DNA of 64,000 nt, from positions 5,865,667-5,929,666 of the forward strand of contig OX424568.1 in the NCBI GenBank assembly GCA_949152475.1. Reading direction: 5' to 3'. The position numbers were made by a program, and so were the translations under genes. The stretch comes from Terebella lapidaria. Taxonomy: Eukaryota; Annelida; Polychaeta; Terebellida; Terebellidae. Below the pieces are notes generated by a model. The model was not told the origin of the DNA and made no database searches. It was given only the letters and a program-made list of their open reading frames with translations. Numbering within the stretch: the first letter of the stretch is position 1; each line of letters begins with the position of its first letter. Shown here in pieces: positions 1 through 14,830 of this stretch.

Positions 1-152
1 TGTTATCGGTGTTAAAATCGTTAATTCATTGCATTTTACAGACCTATATTTTCAAGCGTTTGAACTGAAGCGGCAAATCTGGCAAGTTTCTCACTTCGAA
101 TCAATGGCGGTTTCGTCACTGCCTCGATCATGTCGATAAACTCTGTGACACA

Positions 153-270
153 AAAATACGGTGTAGAATCAAATTGAAACAGAGATCGTGTTGCTGCTGT
201 TGTATAATGTAAAACGACAAGTACATGACACCTATGTTGGTTTCGATTCGATTCTACACCGTATAAAACC
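153..270. repeat. Short imperfect inverted repeat (hairpin)
   Basis: Two arms face each other: one near 153-185 containing ACGGTGTAGAATC and its reverse complement near 238-270. The loop is about 55 bp. Nothing else is recognisable in 1-649. It may be a small foldback repeat of unknown family. Confidence 0.5.
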
Positions 271-649
271 ATCACTGGTTAGAAATGAGGTTTTTGCCTC
301 TTCGGTTCAAACTATTTAAAATGTTTGTAAAGCACAAATGAATCAACAATTTTAGCGCATATAACAACTCAGAAATGAATATGTTCGCCATTAAGGTAGG
401 TCTAGCTGCATCTTTCATTAGTTTTGACCATGTTTTGAACTGTCGAACATTGAATAGGTTTTGTTCACATTACGGCTGGCATCAACTCTCAATTTCCAAT
501 GTCGATATCGCTGGTCATCCCAACGATATTATCGATAAAATATCGCTACGAGGTGAGCCCACGGACAGATCGGTATAACCTCACGTTATTGGTAGCTGCC
601 TGGACCTGATGTGTTATCAGTGTTTATTCAAACACTTTTCTGTGTCAAC

Positions 650-1243
650 AGTCTGGACAATATAGCAAAAGCGTATTTCTGCAGAAATACCATTTTCCGT
701 ATTCCTGCAGAAATACAAAATATTGTATTCAAAATATAGAAATACATGAAACTGTATTCCTGTTGTCCGTTCAAAATACACAATATCGTATTTGTAAACT
801 CTGAAACCTGTAAATTCTTTTAACTTCATTACACATTGTCAACACCAGTAACCTATCCCACTTGGCTAGTTAGGTGTAATATCACTCGAAGAACCTCTCT
901 TTCAGTCCGTATCAATCCGTATCCAACATTCATGTTGAAAAGCTCTTTCAAGAACTCTTCAACATGAATTGCTGGATAGGGATTGATACGGATTGAAAGA
1001 GAGGTTCTTCGAGTGATATTCCACCGAAATTGACATGTGTGATATTTTCCAAGTTGGGACAATGAGTAATAAAGTTGAAAGAATTCACAGGTTTCAGTAT
1101 TTACAAATACGATATTGTGTATTTTGTACTGACAACAGGAATACAGTTTCATGTATTTCTATGTTTTGAATACAATATTTCGTATTTCTGCAGGACTACG
1201 AAAAATGGTAGTTCTGCAGCTTTTGATATATTGTCCTGACTGG
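650..1243. mobile_element. Foldback element made almost entirely of two long inverted arms
   Basis: The left half (650 to about 930) matches the reverse complement of the right half (about 965 to 1243). Landmarks on both sides are the end motif CAGTCTGGACAATAT against its partner at 1229-1243, a repeated ATTTCTGCAG motif, and the block CGAAGAACCTCTCTTTCA at 892-909 mirrored at about 993-1010. The centre is a short spacer near 945. There is no coding sequence. This is the structure of a foldback or MITE-type DNA element with arms near 290 bp. The arms have drifted, so it is not recent. I could not define a target-site duplication. Confidence 0.7.
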
Positions 1244-1727
1244 TCAAATTCGATGGGAAAAATGGTTGGAGATGAACTGCCATAAAATACAGGTGTAAAA
1301 AACAAACTCTGTTACACAGAAATAGCCAAAAATAGCTTACCAGATGGAAGCATGATTCAAAATTACCATGATTTCAACTATTGATTTTTAAAATTCCCTA
1401 TCGATAATCATTTTTGACATATATTTCGATATAAATATTGACATTTCGATATACCAGCCCTAGTTCGCACCGGAGTACACTTCTTAACACGCATGGACCT
1501 TCGTGTTTCGGACCTGCAGTCCTCAGCAGGTATCCTCGAAAGGCATGCTTTGTCTATGATGGGCAGATTCTCGGACACGAAATGTCTCAGATGTCAAAAA
1601 TCAGCTAAATTTCCAACAACAAAAAAGTCGGAACTTTGAATCCGTCATATTCATAAAATCAGAAAACATGCTTAAATTTGTGATAAGAGGCGTCCCACAG
1701 TGTCCATGCTTCCAAAATCCAACGAAA

Positions 1728-1818
1728 TATTCACTTGTTATCGAGTTTTTCCTCACAATTTACCAGCTGGCTTCAGAACAGTAAATTGTGAGGAAAAACA
1801 AGGTAACAAGTGGATACT
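1728..1818. repeat. Hairpin (inverted repeat) ~90 bp
   Basis: TTCCTCACAATTTAC at about 1749-1763 is mirrored by GTAAATTGTGAGGAA at 1781-1795. The pairing extends outwards through CACTTGTTA on the left and TAACAAGTG on the right. It lies about 200 bp upstream of the first importin exon seen. The rest of 1244-2011 holds nothing I recognise, including no candidate for the missing first coding exon. Confidence 0.65.
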
Positions 1819-2011
1819 TTGTCATAAGCGCGCACACTCACGCGAAATCCCATGTCATTTTTTGAGGGGATTCCTTCGTGTGCGCATGCGTGTGGCGTCA
1901 CTTGTCCTCAAGTGTGTTTGTTGACAATTGTCGTGAGTTGTCCGCTGTGGTATTCCTAGCTGTGGTATTCTTGGCTGTATTAGTAATGTTTGAAATTCAA
2001 TTGCCTTTTAG

Positions 2012-5741
<3,730 letters not shown>

Positions 5742-7610
5742 AAGGCTTTTACTGGTTTTAGCTATGATTTTATTTTCGAAGGCTGTGTCATTTAGCTTGA
5801 CAAGATATGTCAGTCAGCATGAAATTGAAATAAGAACCACATTTCTACCAATTTTTAAAACATTTTTACTATGGAAATACAGTGATAAATGCTTTGAGTA
5901 TGTCACTGTGATGTTTTGTTGAAAGTGAATTTAGATGTGCATATAAAAACGAAATTCTTGTCACTTGTCACTTTCCTGTTTTTCGTACTAACCAAAATAT
6001 TGGTTCTTTGCTACTGATTCTGAAACATTAGCAAATAATAAGCTTGTTGAAAATGGAAAAACCAAGAAATTTGTCGCTACACATGAACTTCCAGTCAGGC
6101 AGTAACTGCACTGTTACTGTCTTCACTCTGTAAACAAACACAGCACAATTTATGTATTGGTCATGACGAGATCAAAATGTATCTTTTTTACAGTCCACGA
6201 ATTATATTATGATAATATACCACTGTTATTCTGTCGAGAAAACTAAACAATGTGCAAGCACTATACAGAACTGAAAAAACATTCAAAGCCGGTCTTTGTT
6301 TTGTATTTATATTTTCCGTTGGTATCCGCCGCTGTTGGATGTATTGGTTACATTATGATCTATCAACTGGATTGTTTGTGGATGATTTCCCCTTATGATA
6401 AACAAGATTTTTGTTCAGATAAGCTGCTGAAGTTATGATTTGTACGGCATGTTCAGTAAAATCCTGGTCATTAACAAAATTGTCAGGTGTTGATGCAGTT
6501 AAGTCTGACAGCTAACCAGTTTAGTTTTATGTTTTAGTAATTATGTGAGGTCTGTTTTGTGTCCTATACCTGTACAGAAATGTCCGTGTAATGTGTTTAC
6601 ACACGTATCCCATGTAATATATACCCATTCAACTTGAAGATGTAGATATTTTGCTGTACATAACCACAAGTGAAACACTGGGCTGTTTTCTGAAGCATAG
6701 AAGCTCCTTCATAAAATGTAAACTTTTGTTATGTGGCTGAATTTCGTGAACAGAAATCTCAACACAAAACTTTTCCGTTTTCATGGGAAAAAAAACTTAG
6801 GAAATGTAAAATGTTATGGTAAATCCTTTCTTAAAGGATGCTTCTGTCAGAAAAACGGCCGAGTGGTGACAAATAGGCACTGTTTTGTCATTGGCCTCTG
6901 GCTGCCTTAGTTCAAATTTTAGTTGTCTTTTATCATTCATATGTTAACAGTATGTCGATTTGCATTTGTGATAATAAATTAATTTTGTGGGGGGGGGGGG
7001 GGGGTGGGAGGGCGGGCATGGGTATAAAAGTGAATTAATGCAGCTCCGTGAGGTTGTAACGCAAAGGTTTCTTACAACTTTTTCTCAGACCTCTACTATT
7101 CTGGCACACACGCGAGTGGCAGCTGCCAAAACATATAGGTATTGATCATAACTTTTTTCGCCAGTAAATATTTCGAATGTAGAAATATTGATGGTATGTG
7201 TGCTGGTACACAGTTCACAGGCCATTTGAAGTTTTAGGCAATGTGGTGTATTTGATTTGAGTACCGGTAGTAAACTATAATATTAGATTGCTAGTTCAAT
7301 CTTGATATTGTGATGTTCATGCATTTAAATTATATTGTCTTCAAAATTCATGCTGCGTATTGTACACCGTCATTGCCTACAATGGAATACATCACTTTAT
7401 AATTTCATACAGAAGAATTCTATCTGTAGAGAAATGTCACAAAATAAACTATTGGAATTCTACGCGTCATGTTTTGTCAGACAATATACAGGTCAGGATT
7501 TACCTGTTGAGAAGTGAAATTTCAATTGCAATTCTGACAAATTTTTATTTTTGCAATGTCCTGACATCATAACCCTAAATAAATTGATGAGTAAGCACCT
7601 AAACCTGTTA
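5742..7610 (+). other. Probable 3' UTR of the importin alpha gene
   Basis: This AT-rich stretch has no coding potential. AATAAA-type signals occur near 6972 and 7444 and at 7578-7583; which is used cannot be told. A run of about 17 G at roughly 6988-7005 is a simple repeat that could form a quadruplex in the RNA. Confidence 0.5.
7544..7583. terminator. Opposed poly(A) signals of importin alpha (+) and carbonic anhydrase (-)
   Basis: AATAAA on the plus strand lies at 7578-7583. TTTATT at 7544-7549 is AATAAA on the minus strand. Cleavage 10-30 nt beyond each signal would make the two 3' ends overlap by several tens of bases. Confidence 0.45.
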
Positions 7611-7737
7611 TTTATATAACAAATATTCATTGCATTGCCCTTTATGTAGTTGTTGCTTTTATACAAGTATATATATACATCGTATAAAATCTCGGAATAA
7701 GCAAATCTAGCACATTAAATTTTGCAGGAAAAGAATC

Positions 7738-9054
7738 TCAAGAATTACTACTTTTTCCGTCCTTTATCAAATGTTCATAGTTGTCTTCCCCGACTTTCAG
7801 GAAACGTTTCTGTTCTCGGCTGAACATGTGGAATGTTCCGTTGTACAGGTCCAGCCACAGAGCTGTCAAATGGACCTGATTCTTGTGTAACTTCTCAAAG
7901 ATAATGGGGTGACTGGCTACGTTCTGCAGCTGCTGCAAAGTGTTTATCTGGAACAAAACAAAATAGATTGAAATTGATGGCTTTGAAAATATTCAGGCAC
8001 ATAAATAGAAATAAGTCAACTGGTTTACCTAAATTTACACATACTCCATTATTGGCTACACAACACTTTGCTTTTCTGTACACTCCACTCCATAAAGCAA
8101 CTGGCTTCACCTGTGAGAACTGATCGACATCTGAAAACTTCCCCTCGGGGTCTATGTAAGCCTCAAACAGTTTATCCGGCGTCTCGGCCTGGAAAGTCAC
8201 GGGTGTGTCCTTGCCCCGCTCCAGCCACTGGTCATACTTGGCGATGGTTCGCTGGCCATGTTTTTTTACCCAAAGAGTGAGGGGCGTATCACTGGCTTTC
8301 AGAGGATCCGCTCGAACTGAATGTAGGAGATTCATCGCCTGGGGAATGGTATTGACCATATGAACTCCATATAACATAGCTATAGATCTGACTTGAAATC
8401 TGAACATTTATGGGTACATTGTACATGCAATTTCAGTGTGGAAAAAGCATACAGCAGCATATTCAAAAACAGTCGGATCACAATGCACGTATAGAACCGA
8501 CCTTGCAGTCTGCGTGTCCACAGACCATGACCTGTTGGATGTTATTGATGACACATCCCAGCTCTAGGGCCCCCGGTTCTGTTGTCACGGCGTCTGGGCT
8601 AACGGTCACACCGTGAGGGACCAGGTTCCCTGCGTTACGCACCAGGAACATGTCCCCCACGCCGCTAGCGAGCATACGGGTGATCAACACGCGACTGTCC
8701 ATGCAGGAAAACATCACGGCCTTCGGCTGGTTCATGCCATTTAAACTCAATAATATATTTACCTATATTGAGGACATTACTTTGGGTGTAATATCAACAT
8801 TCAGGGAAAATGATGATACACTATATTAGTGAATATTTTGCATAAAGGAGAGTGCCAGATTACATTATATTATAGAATATGTTATGTACATGTATATGTT
8901 AGATTATAGAATACTAGTATGTTATGCTTGTTTCCATGGTTATACGTTGTACCTGGTTGACTTTCTTGAAAGCCTCAAACTGTTCCACCATGGCAGGTCG
9001 CAAGGTTGCATGATATTTAAGGATGTTTTTCAACAAGTTGTTCAAACCTGGCAT
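7738..9054 (-). CDS. Beta-class carbonic anhydrase
   Basis: This is a zinc enzyme for reversible hydration of CO2 to bicarbonate; animal beta-CAs characterised in insects are mostly mitochondrial. Coding exons, in order: 9054-8953, 8726-8502, 8338-8111 and 7947-7738. All junctions are phase 0 and the protein is 254 residues, the normal size for animal beta-CAs. The start at MPGLNNLLKNILKYHATLRP aligns with the usual start of the family. Exon 2 carries the zinc site: Cys42 and the Asp44/Arg46 pair in CMDSRV, then His105 and Cys108 in CGHADC. VRNAGNLVPHG is the conserved loop after the first zinc ligand. Exons 3 and 4 hold the family's tail (QWLERG, FSQ|INTLQQLQNVASHP, LDLYNGTFHMFSREQKRF). Nothing is missing, so it should be active. 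The gene converges on importin alpha. Vertebrates lack beta-CAs. The exon 2 acceptor has a weak pyrimidine tract but is the only one that keeps the frame. Confidence 0.95.
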
Positions 9055-9202
9055 GTTGAAATTATCTTGTGCCCAAATGAACCTTTGAACAAATGAAAAC
9101 ATGCAAGGAGTGAAAATTGTTCAATCATGTTATTAATTCAGTTGGATTTTTTCTCCGTACTGATATACAGGAGCATGAATACCTATTAAAATCAGTGATT
9201 TA

Positions 9203-9598
9203 GGCCAACAAAAAAAGTATTATGGTTCTGGTTTTAACCCTGCGCATCATTCAAAAAATCGTGCGCATCACTCTTTGAGGGCTGAATTTCTTTGAATTTC
9301 TTTTTCTTTTTTTTTTTAGTAAATTGTCATCCATACACCGACTTTTGGGAGATAATGATCAAGTAAAATGGTCCAGAGTGTCTTTGACATTGCCAAACTT
9401 GGTGTATGGCAGGCCAACAGGCCGATTCAACCGGGTCGCTTATCAACAGCCAATTTTAGGGGGAAATGGTTGGCCAAATGGGCCATATTTGACCGGAGCA
9501 GTCATCGGCCGCCAATTTTAGCAAAAAAAAATCTCGTCCTCGCATCACTTTTTCGGGGACCCCCAATAACCAGAACCATAATACTTTTTTTTTTGGCC
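9203..9598. mobile_element. MITE with ~30-bp terminal inverted repeats and TTA target duplication
   Basis: The ends are GGCCAACAAAAAAAGTATTA and its near-perfect inverse (9569-9598), both running on into TGGTTCTGG. TTA sits directly outside each end (9200-9202 and 9599-9601). The 396-bp interior has no credible gene. A 3-bp TTA/TWA duplication is typical of PIF/Harbinger elements, so that superfamily is the best guess. Confidence 0.75.
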
Positions 9599-9656
9599 TT
9601 ACAGGGTAGGTAATTCGCATGTTCTACACATACATTCCATAATCATAGCACCAAGG

Positions 9657-11008
9657 GTACTGTAGCTTACCAGCAGACTTAGGTCAAACATGCTGTTGAG
9701 TTTTAATACTGAAGGAAGTCTGAGGTCAAATCATGGTCACCAACATATCCACCATACTGTGAACCCGGAAATATTAGCGTCCATTATGTTTAGAGTTTTT
9801 ACCAAAGTGGACGTATTAGCGGCCATTTAATTCAGCGGGTAGATGACAGAAACAGAAAGGCAAACCCGTATTTTAAGCCTTAGCGTCCATAAATATTAGT
9901 GAATTTTTTTCAAAACGTGAATTTTTTCAAACCTTATATGCCCGTAATATGATATGATTCCCTATATATGCCCATAATACAACCATGAGATTTATCTGTA
10001 ATCATTTTGTCTGCAGAGGCAAATTTATGTAGTTTATGTCAAATTTGACCTTGAGGTTCAACACTCAATATCATCTGAGGTCAAGTTCAAGGTCACCAAA
10101 AGTTCCATCGTACATGACTTCCTACTCATAACCCAAACCTATGACTACAAGAGTTTTGTCTGCAGAGGCTAATTCACAAAGTTTCATAAAGCTGCATTGA
10201 GCAGATTCTCGGTAGACCACTGCTGGAAGGGAAATTATTCAATCATGCTGCCCCTTTATACATTTTCACATTGCATTTCACACTGTAATTCCAAAGTGAA
10301 CTGCAGGATTCAACAATAACAATTGACCTTACGGCGGTGTATGCTGTGAGTTGTTTGTCCGAGGGGATTACTATTGTATATATATTTGTCCGAGGTGTAC
10401 GCTTCACAGAAAAGGTGTTCGACCATGACCGTCGTACCGTCAATTGGTTATGATAATTTTTTTGTTTGTTTCATCATCAAACATGTTGGCTATCTTTGCG
10501 AAGCTATAGGATTTTTGATATTATCATGATTATGGATGAATGATGTAGCGATTGTATATATTGTATATTTTGAGAAATAATGTAGGCTAATTTTTGGAAT
10601 TAGAGTAGTTATATTAGTCACACAGTTTGTTTAGTCAAGTCACAATGCCACAACGTGCACTCTATTCAACTGGTTTCCTTTACCAGTCGATGGATTGAAA
10701 TCTATCCAGTTTTCGCATAGCACTAGTGTTCATATAATCATGTGATGTCTCCAAAACATCTGATAAAGTCAGTGTTATTCAACTCTGACCCACGGTTTTT
10801 TAGCGATAACGTCTTCAGTTTTCAACGTAACTAATTTTTTCAGCATTCATTAATAAATGCCAAGCATATGACAAATACATCCCACAAAAACTGTTAAGAA
10901 TGACTCTTAATTTGACTACCATACATACTTTGATAAAATTTTTTGGGACCTTCTGAGATCAACCCAAAATTGACAATCGAAATGCTATATACAAAGACAT
11001 AAAAACAT
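9657..11008. repeat. Decayed repeat beginning with an AGCACC..GGGTACT hairpin and GTAGCTTACC
   Basis: The left end (9657 onwards, hairpin then GTAGCTTACCAGC) is nearly the same as the left end at 11009. The stretch behind it (around 10020-10190) contains repeated CAAGGTCA and TTGACCTTGAGG motifs like the other elements here. No right end is clear. The 10200-11000 part is AT-rich with nothing I recognise. Confidence 0.4.
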
Positions 11009-12456
11009 AGCACCGAGGGTGCTGTAGCTTACCGGCAATCATGTGAATTGCGTAGAATACTGAATACATATAAATTGTTACACTGATGTTAAAATCTATA
11101 TGTTAAAGCATGTTCGTAAATGTTGATAGAAACACATTTTCTGTATGGACTATATAATATGAAATCAAGTTACATCTTGAGAGATTTTTTTCGTTAATGA
11201 CAAATTTTCACAGACAGTCATTTCAAAGGCAACAAAACTTATACACATCTACAAAGGTACATAAGGAGAATCCTATACATGATTTTGAGGAAAACTGTCT
11301 GAATAGATTTCGAGAAAATGGCCACCAAAGGCAAAATTCATCCTTTTTTCAACAAAAAAGGTCGTTTTGACCTTTCAAGGTCATTGAAAGTCAAATTCAA
11401 TGTCACCACTCAAACCGCAATATATGATTTCCCATTTGAATGTGCCAATACTTAGGCTCTATCTTGAAGAGTTATATGAGATTACCCTGCATAGCTCCCA
11501 TTATGAAGGAAAAATTGGGTGAAATTTTCCGAATCCCAAAAAATTTTCAATGGCCAAAAAAAAAAATTTTTTTTTTTTTGCTGGAAATAGCTCAAAACGA
11601 ATAGTCACTTGATTTGGGAGAAAAACATATTTTTTGCCGACCCGTCAAAAAATCAAAATGGCCACCCTACGCAGACTGTCATTTCAAAGGCAACAAAACT
11701 TATACACATCACAAGGGTACATAAAGGAGAATCTTATACATGATTTTGAGGAAAACTGTCTGAATAAATTTCGAGAAAATGGCCACCAAAGGCAAAATTC
11801 ATCCTTTTTTCAACAAAAAAGGTCGTTTTGACCTTTCAAGGTCATTGAAGGTCAAATTCAAGGTCACCACTCAAACCGCAATATATGATTTCCCATTTGA
11901 ATGTGCCAATACTTAGGCTCTATCTTGAAGTGTTCTATGAGATTACTCTGCATAGCTAGGAAAAATTGGGTGAAATTTTCTAAGTCCAAAAAAATTTTCA
12001 ATGGCTAAAAAAAATTTTTTTTTTTTTTTGCTGGAAATGGCTCAAAACGAATAGTGACTTGATTTGAGACCAAAAAAATTTTTTTCGCCGACCCGTCAAA
12101 AAATCAAAATGGCCGCCACACACAGACCGGCGATTCAAGGGCAATGAAACTTATATACATGTCATAGAGGTACATGAGAGGAATGTTTTGAAACAAAAAT
12201 CTCAAAACTGATCAGTTTTTGAGAAAATGGCCACCAAAGTCCAAAATTGGCAATTTTTCGTCAAAAATGGCCGCCAAATCGGCAAAAACGATTCAATCAA
12301 AAAAATTGAAAAAACGTTTTTAGATATTGGCCTAAGGTTTGTTCTGACAAATTTATGGGGAAATTCATCATGCCAAAAAAAAGTTACAGACCCGGACGGA
12401 CGACGGACGAAAAACCACGATAATAGCTTATCGGCCCAAAGGGCCGGTAAGCTAAA
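11009..12456. mobile_element. Hairpin-ended element (GCTTACCGGC family) with ~455-bp internal direct repeats
   Basis: The left end is a small hairpin, AGCACCGAGGGTGCT, followed by GTAGCTTACCGGC. The right end is the hairpin GGCCCAAAGGGCC followed by GGTAAGCTAAAA. Just inside the right end lies a CGGACGGACGACGGACG stretch. Internally a block at 11211-11670 is repeated nearly whole at 11672-12122, and a diverged third copy starts at 12123. Each carries GACCTTTCAAGGTCATTGA and long A/T runs. No gene is present. The plan matches the GGTTACCGG family seen elsewhere in the window: end hairpins with a tandem core. This is the architecture of Helentron-associated (DINE-1/pearl-like) non-autonomous elements; the class assignment is inference. 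Confidence 0.55.
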
Positions 12457-12893
12457 AATATGTACAGAGGATGGGCTTACACAATACAAACACAGGGGAA
12501 CAGGTCTACCACCCTGAGTGGTTACATAATACATGATACATGTCGCAAGGTATAGCTAATCATGTAGGTCATAACATAACACAGCAGGCCCAGAGTCGCT
12601 TGTTACCTGGTGGGGGAGGAGGGGATGAGAAGTGTATAACCATTTTTTTTAGATGGTAGATCTAGATCTAATACTAATATTCCCCCCCCCCCCCCGGTAA
12701 CCAGGTAACAAACGTCTGTGCCTGGCTAGGGTTGGCCAGTGGGGTTCATGTTACCATCACTGCTCTACTTTTGGCAGATTTTGATAAACAGAACAACGTG
12801 AATGGAAGTCAACCCACAGATAGACTTACTTGAGCGGTGTCCAGCACTGACAGTGACCAGTTGTGTTTTTTTCCAACTTTTTGTTGTGACCTT

Positions 12894-13407
12894 GCTGCGT
12901 TCCATTCAAGTCGTGCAAATGGTGATCACGAGTGGGAAGTGGTGCAATACGAGTTCGAAGCGTTCCATTGGCAAAACACATACAAATTGCCTTCAAGTAT
13001 CTATGGGTTAAAATAAGACCTTGTAAATGAAAGTAATTGTGGCACTCATTATTCTATTATTTTTTAACCAACTCAGGCCAAAAATTAATAAAAGTAAAAA
13101 AAAATTTTTTGATAATTTTATGAAAAAAGTTGAATCGTCATTTCAATGTTTAGTATTTTACCACTGCAAACATCAATGCATGATAATAGGGAAAACTAGC
13201 AAAGTTTTTCAATTTTATATGTTGCTCTCTTACAAAATCTCTCCCTTTGCCGCCATGTTTTTCCTACTCGTGCAAATCGAGTCTGAAAACCCAGACCCAC
13301 TTCACGACTTGTGCAAATGGGAATTCACCAGTCGTAACGTGAATGGAATGGTTTTTACTACTGGGAAACTCGTGATCACTATTTGCACGACATGAATGGA
13401 ACGCAGC
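12894..13407. mobile_element. MITE with ~50-bp imperfect inverted repeats, hAT-like
   Basis: The left arm, CTGCGTTCCATTCAAGTCGT (12894 onwards), continues through GCAAATGGTGATCACGAG and is mirrored by the right arm ending GGAACGCAG near 13407. TGACCT occurs just outside both ends (about 12887 and 13412), giving a possible 8-bp duplication with mismatches, which would fit the hAT superfamily. The interior (~410 bp) is non-coding. The region 12457-12893 holds only a C16 run near 12683 and nothing else recognisable. Confidence 0.6.
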
Positions 13408-13773
13408 ATATGACCTCGTGATGTTTACATTCGATCACTGCGGCGCACCAGTCACCGCGGTTTTGTAGTGTTTAGGTTATAACCTATTTACTGACATGGC
13501 GTTGCGTCCGTCGTCCGTCCGCCCGGCCGGCGTGAACAATTTTACATGCATCTTTAAGTTCACGGTCGATTTTTTTTCTGCATAAAATATCTAAAATATC
13601 CAAAAGAGAGATGTCTTTATTTTTTATTTTTTTTAATTTTTTTTTTCAGAATAGATCTAGCAGCCCTTATTCAACCCAAAACGGCCAACATTTTTTATTT
13701 GATTTGATTTGGTTTATTTTAGCAAAAATCAACAGTACATGTACATATTATATACATATGGCATTGTTTCGAG

Positions 13774-14342
13774 TGCTAAACTCAAGTTCAACACAAAACC
13801 TCGTATGATTTTTGGCGATAACTTCGTTTAGAATGGTCGGATCAATTTGAAATTTTATTTGGTTCCATTTGGCATAAAACCATATTTTTTCACCAAATTT
13901 CAGACTTCTATCTTAAAAATTCAAAAAGTTGGCAATCTACTCCAATGGTAGATTTCATATAACTTGAAATTTGCAAGTTTGAACAGAATTTGGCATGTTG
14001 TTCGATGTTCACACTGCACAGTACTTTGTAAGAATGATATTCTATTAGAATACACCTGTATGATTCTTCTAACTCAAAAACTTTCCTCATATTACATTTC
14101 TTAGCGGAATAAAGATCATGAAATCCCCAAATTTGCTTGAATTCCTGTGATCCGATTAGTGCCCAACATTTAACATTGGGGTAGATTGCCAACTTTTTTA
14201 GTTTTCAAGATATAAGTCTGAAATTTGGTTAAAAAATACGGTTTTGTGCGAAATGGACGCTTATGAAATTTCAAATTGATCCGACCATCCTAAAAGAAGT
14301 TATCGCCAAAAATCATATGAGGTTTTGTGTTGAACTCGAGTA
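13774..14342. mobile_element. Foldback element with ~165-bp inverted arms
   Basis: The left arm begins AACTCAAGTTCAACACAAAA and runs to about 13940. The right arm begins near 14170 and ends TTTTGTGTTGAACTCGAGTA. The arms include GGCGATAACTTCG and its mirror, and TTGGCAATCTACYCC near the inner ends. TA flanks both ends. It sits after the sequence GAGTGCTA, the same context as the foldback insertion at 37163. A single arm of the same family is found alone at about 19845-20007. Confidence 0.65.
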
Positions 14343-14384
14343 TAAAGTCAAATTCATCTGTCAGTGAAACACGCTTTTTGACCA

Positions 14385-14830
14385 TAGTTTTGTTTTGAAT
14401 AATCGGATTAATTCGATGCCGCAATTTTTCATCAAATTTCAGAATTCTATCTGAAAAAGTTGGCAATTTACCCCAGTGTTAAATTTCAGTACAAAAAAGG
14501 AATCATATAAATTCCATCAAATTTAGGGCTTTTATCATATTTTTGCTTGTACAAAATGAACCTATTTTGCGTTGATTTGGAGTCGTAAGGCACGATCGTA
14601 AAAAATATTTGAATTTTGAAGCAATACATGACTCAAACATCGAATAAAAGTTGCTCTTTTTGTGCCGACTCTGAAATTCCATGTTGGGGCTGAAATTTAA
14701 CATTGGGGTAGATTGCTAACTTTTTCATTTCTTGAGATAGAAATCCGAAATTTGGTGAAAAATTGCGGCATGATAGCCAATTAAGACACACAAAATTTCA
14801 AGTTGATACGATGATCCAAAACAAAAATAG
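14385..14830. repeat. Second foldback repeat of related family
   Basis: The arms at about 14390-14510 and 14690-14825 are inverse copies. They share AATTTTTCATCAAATTTC on the left against its mirror on the right, and a core AACATTGGGGTAGATTG next to the inner end. The same core is in the elements at 13774-14342 and 37163-37730, so all three belong to one group. Confidence 0.55.

Noticed and set aside
1700-2011. Missing first coding exon of importin alpha
   Set aside because: I searched the upstream frames for an FKNKGRD-like N-terminus and found none; it probably lies before the window.
12202-12534. Overlapping open frames on both strands of ~100 codons
   Set aside because: Both run through the conserved end of a repeat element; similar frames recur at 15,129, 26,435 and 52,531 because the repeat recurs, not because they are genes.
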